A DNA stretch of 37,207 bases from Nocardia vaccinii NBRC 15922 (GTDB lineage Bacteria; Actinomycetota; Actinomycetes; Mycobacteriales; Mycobacteriaceae), in assembly GCF_001613305.1 (NCBI RefSeq), contig NZ_BDCC01000043.1, positions 1-37,207 on the forward strand. Reading direction: 5' to 3'. Made by a program: the position numbers and the translations under genes. Of the stretch, positions 23,755 to 31,751 are shown piece after piece. Numbering within the stretch: the stretch's first letter is position 1; each line of letters starts with the position of its first letter. Below the pieces are notes generated by a model. It saw only the letters and a list, made by a program, of their open reading frames with translations, was not told the DNA's origin and made no database searches.

Positions 23755-26102
23755 TCAATCACCCCGCATTCACGGTCGAGCCCTGGTGCCTGCGCGCGAC
23801 CGGCCTCGACCTGGACGTGCTCGCCCAGACCGAATCGGTGTTCGCACTGTCCAACGGGCACATCGGCTGGCGCGCAAACCTGGATGAGGGCGAACCACAC
23901 GGTTTGCCCGGCAGCTACCTCAACGGGGTCCACGAGCTGCGAACCCTGCCCTACGCCGAGCCCGGCTACGGCTATCCCGAGTCCGGGCAGATGATCACCA
24001 ACGTGACAAACGGCAAACTGATCCGGCTGCTCGTCGACGACGAACCGTTCGACATCACCTACGGTCGGCTCGACGCCCACGAGTGGTGCCTGGACTTCCG
24101 CGACGGCGTTCTGCACCGCCGCACCGACTGGACCTCTCCGGCCGATTGCACGGTGCGCGTGTCCTCGACCCGCATGGTGTCGTTGGCGCACCGGGCGATT
24201 GCCGCGATCCGGTACCGGGTGCAGGCAATCGACCGGCCGGTACGCGTGGTCATCCAATCCGAACTGGTCGCCAACGAAGCGCTACCGGCGGCAAACGGTG
24301 ACCCGCGTGCCGCGGCCGAGCAAGCGCCCTTGATCGGCGAAGAACACGCCGCCAAGGGCACCCGCGCAGGGTTGGTGCATTCCACTGGGCGCAGCGGTTT
24401 GCGCATCGCCGTCGTGATGGACCACGCCGTCGACGGACCCGACAACACGCAGGTGGAATCGGAAAGCTTCCCGCACCTGGGCCGCGTCACCATCACCGCG
24501 GAACTTCGCCCCGGCCAACGGCTGCGGTTGGACAAGTTCGTCGCCTACGGTTGGTCAGCAAGCCGCTCCCTGCCCGCGGTGCGCGATCAGGCCGATGCCG
24601 CCCTCGCCGGCGCACAGCGGACGGGCTGGGACGGCTTGGCCGCCGCGCAACGCGCCTACCTCGACGACTTCTGGTCCCGGGCCGACATCGAACTCGACGG
24701 CGACACGGAGATCCAGCAAGCGGTGCGGTTCTCGCTGTTCCACGTGCTGCAGGCCGCCGCGCGCGGCGAGGGCCGCGCGATCCCCGCGAAGGGTCTCACC
24801 GGTCCCGGCTACAACGGACACAGCTTCTGGGATACCGAGGCATATGTGCTGCCGGTGCTGACCCAGGTCGTCCCTGACTCCGCAGCACACGCGTTGCGGT
24901 GGCGACACTCCACCCTGCCGATGGCCACGGCCCGTGCCGCCCAGCTCGGGCTGGCCGGTGCCGCGTTCCCGTGGCGCACAATTCACGGCGAAGAGTGCTC
25001 GAGCTACTGGCCGGCGGGCACGGACGCCTTCCACATCAACGCCGGTATCGCCGACGCGGTGATTCGCTACGTCCAAACCACCGATGATGACGCGTTCGAA
25101 CGCGACTTCGGACTCGAACTGCTCATCGAAACCGCCCGCCTCTGGGCGGCGTTGGGCCACCACGACACCGCCGGCCGCTTCCGCATCGACGGGGTCACCG
25201 GCCCCGACGAATACAGTGCCGTCGCCGACAACAACGTCTACACCAACCTGATGGCACAACAGAACCTGCGTGCCGCCGCCGAGGCCGCCGGCCGCCACCC
25301 CGACTCCGCCCGCGACCTCGGGATCGATGACGAGGAAACCGCCCGATGGCGTGACGCGGCCGACGCCATGTGCATCCCCTACGACGAGACTCTCGGCGTT
25401 CACCCGCAGGCCGAGGGCTTCACCGCCCACCAGATCTGGGGCTTCGATACCACCACCGCAGAGAAATATCCGTTGCTGCTGCACTACCCGTACTTCGACC
25501 TGTACCGCAAACAGGTGGTCAAACAAGCCGACCTGGTCCTGGCCATGCACCGCCGCACCGACGCCTTCACCCCCGAGCAGAAGGCCCGCAACTTCGCCTA
25601 CTACGAACGACTCACCGTCCGCGACTCGTCACTGTCCGCTTGCACCCAAGCGGTCCTCGCCGCCGAGGTCGGCCACACCGGCTTGGCCTACGACTACCTC
25701 GCCGAAGCTGCCCTCATGGACCTCGACGACCTCGAACACAACACCCGCGACGGGCTGCACATCGCCGCCCTCGCCGGCAGCTGGATCGCACTCATCGCCG
25801 GATTCGCCGGAATGCGAGACAACAACGGCGAGCTGTCCTTCGCGCCACGCCTACCCGAAGCACTGACCCGCCTCGCGTTCACCGTCATGATGCGCGGGCG
25901 ACGCCTCGCCGTCGACATCACATCCACCACCGCGACGTACACGCTGCAATCCGGTCAACCGATCCGCACCACCCACCATGGACAGCAGATCACCGTGGCC
26001 ACCGAGGCCCCGATCACCCGACCGATCCCAGACCCCACGACTACAACCCCGCGCCCGACCCAACCGCCCGGACGCGCCCCCACCCCGCGAAGCTGCACAT
26101 AG
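23751..26102 (+). CDS. GH65 family disaccharide phosphorylase
   Basis: This 783-residue protein of glycoside hydrolase family 65 covers the trehalose, maltose, kojibiose and nigerose phosphorylases. An N-terminal beta-sandwich runs to about 270; an (alpha/alpha)6 barrel follows, with SFWDTEAYVLPVL and the general acid E487 in GVTGPDEYSAVADNN; a C-terminal beta domain ends with RRLAVDITSTTATYTL. These enzymes use phosphate to split the disaccharide into beta-glucose-1-phosphate and glucose, which fits the preceding beta-phosphoglucomutase gene. Substrate is not fixed by sequence; trehalose is attractive because actinobacteria store it. The last 35 residues are proline- and threonine-rich and may be disordered. 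The start overlaps the HAD stop. Confidence 0.93.
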   Translation: MINHPAFTVEPWCLRATGLDLDVLAQTESVFALSNGHIGWRANLDEGEPHGLPGSYLNGVHELRTLPYAEPGYGYPESGQMITNVTNGKLIRLLVDDEPFDITYGRLDAHEWCLDFRDGVLHRRTDWTSPADCTVRVSSTRMVSLAHRAIAAIRYRVQAIDRPVRVVIQSELVANEALPAANGDPRAAAEQAPLIGEEHAAKGTRAGLVHSTGRSGLRIAVVMDHAVDGPDNTQVESESFPHLGRVTITAELRPGQRLRLDKFVAYGWSASRSLPAVRDQADAALAGAQRTGWDGLAAAQRAYLDDFWSRADIELDGDTEIQQAVRFSLFHVLQAAARGEGRAIPAKGLTGPGYNGHSFWDTEAYVLPVLTQVVPDSAAHALRWRHSTLPMATARAAQLGLAGAAFPWRTIHGEECSSYWPAGTDAFHINAGIADAVIRYVQTTDDDAFERDFGLELLIETARLWAALGHHDTAGRFRIDGVTGPDEYSAVADNNVYTNLMAQQNLRAAAEAAGRHPDSARDLGIDDEETARWRDAADAMCIPYDETLGVHPQAEGFTAHQIWGFDTTTAEKYPLLLHYPYFDLYRKQVVKQADLVLAMHRRTDAFTPEQKARNFAYYERLTVRDSSLSACTQAVLAAEVGHTGLAYDYLAEAALMDLDDLEHNTRDGLHIAALAGSWIALIAGFAGMRDNNGELSFAPRLPEALTRLAFTVMMRGRRLAVDITSTTATYTLQSGQPIRTTHHGQQITVATEAPITRPIPDPTTTTPRPTQPPGRAPTPRSCT

Positions 26103-26193
26103 TGAACGACACGAAAGCTATTGGGCACCGGTAAACCGGGCAGGGCGTAGCGTGAAGGCCTGGGCAGTACTTCCCGAAAGAGGGGAGACGGAT

Positions 26194-26604
26194 GTGGGTA
26201 CTGCGGCACGGATCGCCTCCTGCTTGATGCGAGTGTCCGACCTCGAGCGTTCCGTGGACTTCTACCGCGACGTGTTCCGGTGCAACGTCGCGATTCACGA
26301 ACCGGACGCGGCGCTGCTGTTGACGCCGGACGGCTTCCAGCTCTACCTGCGTACACACGAGGCAATCAACACACGCGACATCAATGATGTGGGCGTCGAG
26401 CAGATCATCTGGTCCGCCGGTAGCGAGGAAGAACTGCGACAGATCGAACAACGTCTGCGCGCCCACTATCCCAGCACATACACAAATACCCTGAACGGAA
26501 TCACTTTCGTCGACGGCGTCGATCCCGACGACATTCGTGTACTGATCACCTACCCGACCCCCGAACAGCTTCCACGCGAGGTCATCGACCGACGATTCCG
26601 GTGA
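26194..26604 (+). CDS. VOC (glyoxalase-like) family protein
   Basis: This encodes 136 residues from a GTG preceded by GGGGAG. It opens with the VOC hallmark ASCLMRVSDLERSVDFYRDV and has the paired beta-alpha-beta-beta-beta modules (ALLLTPDGFQLYLRTHEA; ITFVDGVDPDDIRVLITYP). VOC proteins include glyoxalase I, dioxygenases and antibiotic-binding proteins; without a clear set of metal ligands the activity cannot be named. It lies 90 bases after the GH65 gene on the same strand. A glyoxalase role, removing methylglyoxal from sugar-phosphate metabolism, is possible but unproven. Confidence 0.75.
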   Translation: MGTAARIASCLMRVSDLERSVDFYRDVFRCNVAIHEPDAALLLTPDGFQLYLRTHEAINTRDINDVGVEQIIWSAGSEEELRQIEQRLRAHYPSTYTNTLNGITFVDGVDPDDIRVLITYPTPEQLPREVIDRRFR

Positions 26605-27161
26605 CGGGGGGGCATCGAGAACGGTGTCGGAAGGATTGTTCCAGAACAGGATTCGTCGGACTATCGACGGAGAGGCTGATTCTACGATCCGGTGACCGTG
26701 AACCCGAAATGATCGCGCTCGCCGCTGCCTGCGCAGGATTCGCTGCCGGACAATGAATCCCCGGAATCGGACAGTACGGTGTAGGAGATTCTCGGGTCAT
26801 GCGGCTGCAGACCGCCGGGCGGCGGCTCGCGGCGATTGTCGGGCAGGCCGGATGCGATCCGATACATGTCGCTGGAAGGTCGCACTAGTGACGACATGAC
26901 CGTCTGTCAGGAACAACGCTCGTCGGCAACCCCACCGCTCCGGGCTACGCCCCGGTCGGTGCGGTGGGTGAGGCGATAGCTGCTATCGACTCCCGCTCGC
27001 TGCGCGGGTACCGACCGATCGGACCCGGATCTGGGGCTCAACCGCTGTCAGGGTGTTCGCGTTGGGGAGCGTTAGGCCCACCGAATTCTGTTGTTGCTCG
27101 ACGTGTTCGACTGTATGTAACCTGTTTCGCCTCTGACAGCCGCCTAACGCTGGGAGGTGAG
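26605..27161. other. Gene-poor stretch in element B
   Basis: No gene is clearly supported. A minus-strand ORF at 26682-26897 (71 residues, MSSLVRPSSDMYRIASGLP...) has a balanced composition and could be a small or broken gene, but I recognise no family and no ribosome site. The remainder, 26898-27161, shows nothing identifiable. Confidence 0.4.
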
Positions 27162-27596
27162 TCATACGCGAGAAGTCAGCCGCCGCCATGGAATCTCTCG
27201 GGTGATCCCACCGGTGCTGTCTGTCGACACCACGTAGGGGGCGCGGTCAGTGTCGAAATGCAGACATACCACCGCCCCGTGGTCGGTACCGATCGTCATC
27301 GTCCGCATGTTTGGCGCTACATCATCGGTGAACTTCGCCTCCACGGCAGACCACCAGTTCGCGATATCGGTATCGCCGAGATCGGCGACCTGGTGACCGC
27401 CTTCGTCCAGTCCGATGATCCACAGGATCGGCGAACCGCCGGCGGTGTTGGCCATCCCAGCGATCCGGCGCGCAACCTTCTGCGGGCCGGGCGGCCAGAC
27501 GGCCTTCGCCTCGACGAAGTCGTCCTCGACCTTCCCGCCCGCGACCACCCGTTTGACGATGTCCTGCACACGCATCTCGGTGCGAAGTGGACTCAC
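27162..27596 (-). CDS. AlbA_2 (Schlafen-like) DNA-binding domain protein, probably truncated
   Basis: This encodes 144 residues. DDFVEAKAVWPP, RRIAGMANTAGGSPILW and GLDE match the N-terminal AlbA_2/divergent AAA-4 domain (EFK...I.A.AN..GG..I.GVDE). Most relatives are 350-500 residues with a long C-terminal part; here the reading ends shortly after ITREIPWRR. The C-terminal region is probably lost. Such proteins occur on mobile islands, some with defence-type roles, and this one is the last gene before the tRNA attachment site. 27597-27830 contains nothing I recognise. Confidence 0.6.
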   Translation of the reverse strand: MSPLRTEMRVQDIVKRVVAGGKVEDDFVEAKAVWPPGPQKVARRIAGMANTAGGSPILWIIGLDEGGHQVADLGDTDIANWWSAVEAKFTDDVAPNMRTMTIGTDHGAVVCLHFDTDRAPYVVSTDSTGGITREIPWRRLTSRV

Positions 27597-27830
27597 ACGG
27601 AGCGTAGATACGCCGCAATTCCGACCGTGGCATCAGCTTTTCCGGGCCACCCGCGCAGCTGCGGTCAGCTGAAAATGAAGGACAGTCACCATACTGACTG
27701 CGCTGCGGTAGGCGTTGTGGCAGTGCAACATCCATTGGCCACGGTCGGTGGCCTCGACATCGGCTTCGACGACGGAATGCATGTACCGCACTACCCAACA
27801 TGACGGAACGATGGAAAATTGAATCGAAAC

Positions 27831-27850
27831 CGTGGGGTAAACGTGGGGTT
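27831..27850. promoter_or_regulatory. Arm-type repeat candidate at right end of element B
   Basis: CGTGGGGTAAACGTGGGG is a direct pair of GTGGGG motifs about 60 bases from the att core at 27908. It matches the pair at 6594-6612 in position and the CGCGGGGTAACCGCGGGG motif at 461-478 in sequence. It is likely an integrase arm site; this is inferred from position and repetition. Confidence 0.5.
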
Positions 27851-27855
27851 GGCGG

Positions 27856-27895
27856 AATAAAAACGAGTCAGGCCCGGTATCAAACCTGGCCTGAC
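27856..27895 (-). terminator. Rho-independent terminator of tRNA-Ala
   Basis: On the minus strand, just after the tRNA 3' end, GTCAGGCC and GGCCTGAC (27867-27874 and 27888-27895) form a GC-rich stem followed by TCGTTTTTATT. Position and form fit the tRNA-Ala terminator. It is duplicated at 6621-6657. Confidence 0.8.
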
Positions 27896-27907
27896 CTGCG
27901 CTAACGG

Positions 27908-27942
27908 GTGGAGCTAAGGGGACTCGAACCCCTGACCCCCAC
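27908..27942 (-). repeat. att core in tRNA-Ala (right end of element B)
   Basis: This 35-base segment is repeated exactly at 6669-6703 and nearly so at 4-39. It covers the 3' portion of the tRNA gene, so integration left the tRNA intact. Insertion on the 3' side of the tRNA places the elements to the left in this window. Confidence 0.85.
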
Positions 27943-27981
27943 ACTGCCAGTGTGGTGCGCTACCAGCTGCGCCATAGCCCC
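27909..27981 (-). tRNA. tRNA-Ala (anticodon GGC)
   Basis: A complete 73-base cloverleaf reads on the minus strand. The acceptor stem GGGGCTA pairs with TAGCTCC (one G-U pair), the D stem is GCGC/GCGC, and the anticodon stem CCACA/TGTGG encloses loop CTGGCAG with anticodon GGC. The T arm is AGGGG-TTCGAGT-CCCCT and the discriminator base is A. CCA is not encoded. It is the integration target of the two tandem elements. Confidence 0.96.
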
Positions 27982-28095
27982 GTGCTGCGCTTCCGGGGTG
28001 TTCCCCTTCGGCTTGAACGAAGTTACACCACGGGGGTAATTGCCACCAAATCGGCTGGACAACGGGGTGGTGGAACTGATGTTCGAAAGGTAGGA

Positions 28096-28111
28096 TCGAA
28101 CACATGTTCGA
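28096..28111 (+). promoter_or_regulatory. LexA (SOS) box overlapping the DUF222 start codon
   Basis: TCGAACACATGTTCGA is a perfect palindrome of the actinobacterial/Gram-positive LexA type (CGAAC-N4-GTTCG). The ATG at 28104-28106 lies inside it. LexA bound here would block transcription of the gene until DNA damage. SOS boxes before 13E12/DUF222 genes are known in M. tuberculosis. Confidence 0.8.
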
Positions 28112-29510
28112 CAGCGGAGAGCTTCAGGGTATGACCGATGAGGGGCTGCTCGACGCGGTGCGGCGGGCGCACGGGGCGGCCGCGTTCGCGCAGGCTGCCG
28201 AGGTGCTTGCGGTGCGGGAGCTGTACCGGCGGCGAGCGGCGCAGGAGCGGGGCGCCGAGTTCGCCGCGGCCGAGGCGTCGATGGCGGTACAGATCTCGGA
28301 GGCGGTGGCGGCGGGGCTGATCGATATCGGGATCGGGCTCGATCGGCTGCCGCGGGTTCGAGCGGCGTTCACCTCGGGGCGGATCGATCTGGCGCGGGCA
28401 CAAGTCCTGGTGGAGAACGTGCGAGATCTGCCGGAGGAGCTGCTCGCCGATGTCGAGCAGACGCTGATCGACGTGGCGGAGCGGCTCACCCCGGCGCGGC
28501 TGCGGCAGACGGTGCGACGCTGGGTGTCCAGGCTCGATCCCGCGGGCGAGCGTCGCCGCCGCGAGCGTCGCGAGGGTGATCGCGACGTGCGCATCAAAGC
28601 CGTACAGGACGGTATGGCGGTATTCGACGGCTTACTGCCCGCGGTGGGTGCGCAGACCGTCGCGATGCGTTTGCGGGAGATGAGCCTGCGGGTATGCGAG
28701 GCCGATCCGCGCACGATGCCGCAGCGGCGTGCCGATGCACTGGTGGCGCTCGCCGACGGGTCACGTCGGCTGCGTTGCACCTGTGGGCGCGGAAAGCGCT
28801 GTACCGCACCGGAAAGCGAGCCGCCACGCCGGCCGCTGATTCAGATCGGCGTGCCCGCCGAAACGCTGCTGGGCGAACGGGATGCCCCGGCGCATCTGTC
28901 GGGCTACGGCCCGATCGACGCGGCGCTCGTTCGCCGGATCGCGGAATACGCTCGGTTCCAAGCGATTCCAGAGCAATCGGAGCCTCCGGCCAGTCCGGAG
29001 GAGTCCGCTCGGCCCGACCCGGCGCAGTGGCAGGAGCGGGATGTTCGCGCGCTCGACGGTATGTGTCGCTTTCCGGGGTGCACCATGCCCTCTTCGGAAT
29101 CGCTAGTGGACCACAGTGTTCCGTTCGATACGGCACGCCGGAGGACAGCCCTGGCGAATCTCGCCGTTTTCTGTACACGTCATCATCGACTGAAGGCGGC
29201 GGCCGACCGTGGAGAGACGTCGTGGCGGATCCATCGCGTCGATGCCGATCGGCTACTCTGGAAGAGTCCCACCGGCGATGAGCGCACCACTCTCCGCGAG
29301 GGTGAGCGATATCTGTTCCCACACACCGACATCGAAGCGTTCGATGCCCTATGGCCCTGTCCCGCAAGTGTTCCCGCACAACCGCATCCGTCCACCGTCG
29401 ACCTGACCTATCCGATCGAACACGGCGCGTTCGTCCATCCGGAGCTGGCATCGATGACGCCCGAGAACGAACCGCCAGGCCACCTTGTTGTCGAAAACCC
29501 AAGTCGCTGA
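28104..29510 (+). CDS. DUF222 / 13E12-repeat HNH endonuclease-like protein
   Basis: This 468-residue member of the 13E12 repeat family is widespread in mycobacteria and Nocardia. The N-terminal DUF222 domain is alpha-helical (residues about 20-250). A cysteine cluster is near 215-235 (RCTCGRGKRC), and a C-terminal HNH motif shows CRFPGC (near 325), SLVDHSVPF and FCTRHHRLK. It may cut DNA, but no specific function is established for the family. The start codon is embedded in a LexA box, so expression should be SOS-induced. It begins about 120 bases upstream of the tRNA 5' end, outside the islands. Confidence 0.88.
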   Translation: MFDSGELQGMTDEGLLDAVRRAHGAAAFAQAAEVLAVRELYRRRAAQERGAEFAAAEASMAVQISEAVAAGLIDIGIGLDRLPRVRAAFTSGRIDLARAQVLVENVRDLPEELLADVEQTLIDVAERLTPARLRQTVRRWVSRLDPAGERRRRERREGDRDVRIKAVQDGMAVFDGLLPAVGAQTVAMRLREMSLRVCEADPRTMPQRRADALVALADGSRRLRCTCGRGKRCTAPESEPPRRPLIQIGVPAETLLGERDAPAHLSGYGPIDAALVRRIAEYARFQAIPEQSEPPASPEESARPDPAQWQERDVRALDGMCRFPGCTMPSSESLVDHSVPFDTARRRTALANLAVFCTRHHRLKAAADRGETSWRIHRVDADRLLWKSPTGDERTTLREGERYLFPHTDIEAFDALWPCPASVPAQPHPSTVDLTYPIEHGAFVHPELASMTPENEPPGHLVVENPSR

Positions 29511-29523
29511 GGGGGATTCACTG

Positions 29524-29805
29524 ATGCTCGCCCTGCAGCCGGACGTCCGTCCGGTAGCGATCCACAGGACACCGCACATGTCGCATCCGGACCGTCCGCC
29601 GGCGCCGACCGTCATCGACGTCGCCGTGGAACGCGAACGAATCGCAGCGCTCGACAAACTCCGCCGTCGCCTGGAATCCGAACTCGACCGAACCCCCGCG
29701 GGCGCCAGCTACGCCGCGATGGCCGGGCAACTGCGCGATACCGTCAACTCGATCGCCGATGCGCGCAATCGCGTCTACGAGGCGTTGATCGATGAGGACC
29801 CCTGA
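29524..29805 (+). CDS. Small protein of unknown function
   Basis: This encodes 93 residues from ATG 29524 (preceded by GAGGGGG); an alternative start is ATG 29578. The second half is a charged helix (VERERIAALDKLRRRLESEL) followed by AGQLRDTVNSIADARNRVYEAL, likely a helical hairpin or coiled coil. I recognise no family; the form is reminiscent of small phage-packaging or DNA-associated proteins but this is weak. It starts 14 bases after the HNH stop and is probably co-transcribed with it. A strong hairpin terminator follows. Confidence 0.6.
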   Translation: MLALQPDVRPVAIHRTPHMSHPDRPPAPTVIDVAVERERIAALDKLRRRLESELDRTPAGASYAAMAGQLRDTVNSIADARNRVYEALIDEDP

Positions 29806-29834
29806 CCGGAGGATGTCCACGGGGGTCCATGAAC

Positions 29835-29869
29835 ACCGCCCGGACGGCTGGGGTTGCCGTCCGGGCGGT
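29835..29869. terminator. Bidirectional terminator hairpin
   Basis: ACCGCCCGGACGGC (29835-29848) pairs perfectly with GCCGTCCGGGCGGT (29856-29869) around a 7-base loop. It sits between convergent genes ending at 29805 and 29886. No long T run follows, as is common in actinobacteria. Confidence 0.8.
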
Positions 29870-29885
29870 TCGAGGTCGGGTGGGA

Positions 29886-30626
29886 CTAACCCGCGAGCTT
29901 GGTGACCCAGGACGAGTCCCCTGTGTCGGCATTCTTGCCGCCATCCAGCACTGTCGGGGTCTGCACCTGCCCCACAGCATCTTTGAGGGCAGCCATCGCG
30001 GTCTGCGCATGGTCGCGCGCCTCGTCGACGCGGTCACCCTTGGCGATGCACTGCTGTACGTCCTCCGGGGCACCGGCATCCTTCGCGATCGCGGCCAGCT
30101 GCTCGTTGCTGAGGCTGCCGCCTTCCTCGCTGGGCTGTTTGGTGGTGAAAAGCGCCTGGTGGAATTTCGAGAACACCGGACCGTCACCGGCCGATGCCAC
30201 ACAATCACTGGCCGCGATAGCGCGGGTCGAGTAGTCCTTCGTACCCGACTTCGAATCCAAGAAGTTCACCAAGCGGTACCGCACGGCGAGCTTGCCCGCA
30301 TCGATATATTTGGCGATCTGCTGCCCGTAATAGTGTTCGAGCGATCCACAATCCGGGCACAGTGGATCCTGGTACAGATCGATCGTCTTGGCGGCGTTGG
30401 CTTTACCGAGCACGATGGCGCCATCGGAGTCCAGCAGTGCGCTCACTGCCGAGTCGCGCACCGAACCGTACCCGTCTTCCTGGACCTTCAGACTCTTGCC
30501 GCTGCTCGAATGCATCACGTACACCACGATCAGCGCGATGACCACGACTGCGACACCGCCGAGGAGATAGGCGGTGCGGCTGGACATCGGGCGCGGCTGA
30601 TACGTCGATCCGGGGGAGGAATTCAC
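29886..30626 (-). CDS. Membrane-anchored DsbA-like thiol oxidoreductase
   Basis: This encodes 246 residues from GTG 30624-30626. One N-terminal membrane helix (residues about 19-38) is followed by an extracytoplasmic thioredoxin/DsbA domain. The active-site motif is CPDC (90-93) in DLYQDPLCPDCG, and the cis-proline is expected in QTPTVLDG. Proteins of this type form or isomerise disulfides outside the membrane in actinobacteria. Two further cysteines (in AASDCVAS and VQQCIAK) may form a structural disulfide. The start at MSSRT (30587) is an alternative. 30627-30806 is a gap without features. Confidence 0.85.
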   Translation of the reverse strand: MNSSPGSTYQPRPMSSRTAYLLGGVAVVVIALIVVYVMHSSSGKSLKVQEDGYGSVRDSAVSALLDSDGAIVLGKANAAKTIDLYQDPLCPDCGSLEHYYGQQIAKYIDAGKLAVRYRLVNFLDSKSGTKDYSTRAIAASDCVASAGDGPVFSKFHQALFTTKQPSEEGGSLSNEQLAAIAKDAGAPEDVQQCIAKGDRVDEARDHAQTAMAALKDAVGQVQTPTVLDGGKNADTGDSSWVTKLAG

Positions 30627-30806
30627 GGCCCCTACTCTGCCAAAGCAGCCGCCTCGCCGGAACCCGACACGTCCGGTTCCGCATCGCTGCCGGAACCCGA
30701 TGTCGCCACGGGTGATCACCGGCCGGGCGCCATTTCGTCCGCGCAATTGCGATAGGCGGAAGAATCCTGCCCGGACCTCTGACCGGACTGGACCGGTAGG
30801 GAAGTA

Positions 30807-31751
30807 TCAGGGCGTGGCGGTGGTGGCGCGGGGGTCGAATCCGCCGGGGATCTCGTAGACGACTCCACCGAATGTTGCCGCGAACAAGCGGCCGGTGGAG
30901 AAACCGGTCGTGCCACGGCCGTAGCTGACGACGCTGGTCGTGGGACCGGCGGTGCCGAGTTCGCAATAACGTCCGGGTGCGTCGACCCGCACGATCCGGC
31001 CCGATGGGTTCAACGGGACCACCGGCCGGTTCAGTGAATCCAGGGTGAGGCCGTCGGGGGCGGCGGTGATGTCGGTCCCGGCCAGGTCGAGCAGTGACTG
31101 CGGCGCGCCGGGATTGCCGATCGGGATTCGGCTGACGCCGGGGTTGCTGAAAGTGCGTGAGACGTAGAGGAATTGTCCGGCCGGGTCGAGTACCGCGCCG
31201 TTGGCGCTGGGAAAGCGGGCCCAGTCCGCTTGCACCGCACCGCCAGGGCGGACGCGGCCGATCAGGGTGGCGAAGTCGTTGGTGGCATATGCGGTTCCGT
31301 CATGGCCGACGGCAAGACCGCTGGCGGCGCTCAGGCCCGCGGCAAACGGAGTGAGTCTGCCGGTGGCGGGGTCGAATTCGTCGATACCGGCCGCGCGCAC
31401 GGCGTCCCCGACGATCACGCCTGGATTCGATCCGTAACCGATCAGCAGCTTCCCGTCCGGGGTCCAAGCCAGCCCGCCCGCACCGGGCACGGTCGCGACC
31501 GGGACCGCGGCCGCTCCGGGAGCATCGATGCGGAACACCCGGCCCGAGCTCAGGTCGGTGACGTAGGCGCGGCCGCGTGGGTCGACGGTGAGGCCCTCGA
31601 AGGCGGCGCCGGACACGGACGCGGCTCGAACACTCGCCTGCCCCGCACCCGGGCAGGTCGCCGCGGCCTGCGCGGCAGGTGCAACGGCGGCGGTCAGGGC
31701 GGTGAGGGCCGATGCGGCCATCGTCGCGGCGGCAGCGCGCAGAATGTTCAT
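30807..31751 (-). CDS. Secreted SMP-30/gluconolactonase-like beta-propeller protein
   Basis: This 314-residue protein starts with a Sec signal peptide (hydrophobic AATMAASALTALTAAVAP, cleavage near AQAAA). Repeated blade-like segments follow (FEGLTVDPRGRAYVTDL, GLAWTPDGKLLIGYG, SGLAVGHDGTAYAT, DGLTLDSLNRPVVPLNP). These fit a six-bladed propeller of the SMP-30/gluconolaconase or NHL type. Two cysteines (TCPG near the mature N-terminus; RYCELG near the C-terminus) could close the propeller. Enzyme activity is uncertain; it may be a binding protein. It is divergent from the DoxX-like gene at 32048. Confidence 0.78.
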   Translation of the reverse strand: MNILRAAAATMAASALTALTAAVAPAAQAAATCPGAGQASVRAASVSGAAFEGLTVDPRGRAYVTDLSSGRVFRIDAPGAAAVPVATVPGAGGLAWTPDGKLLIGYGSNPGVIVGDAVRAAGIDEFDPATGRLTPFAAGLSAASGLAVGHDGTAYATNDFATLIGRVRPGGAVQADWARFPSANGAVLDPAGQFLYVSRTFSNPGVSRIPIGNPGAPQSLLDLAGTDITAAPDGLTLDSLNRPVVPLNPSGRIVRVDAPGRYCELGTAGPTTSVVSYGRGTTGFSTGRLFAATFGGVVYEIPGGFDPRATTATP

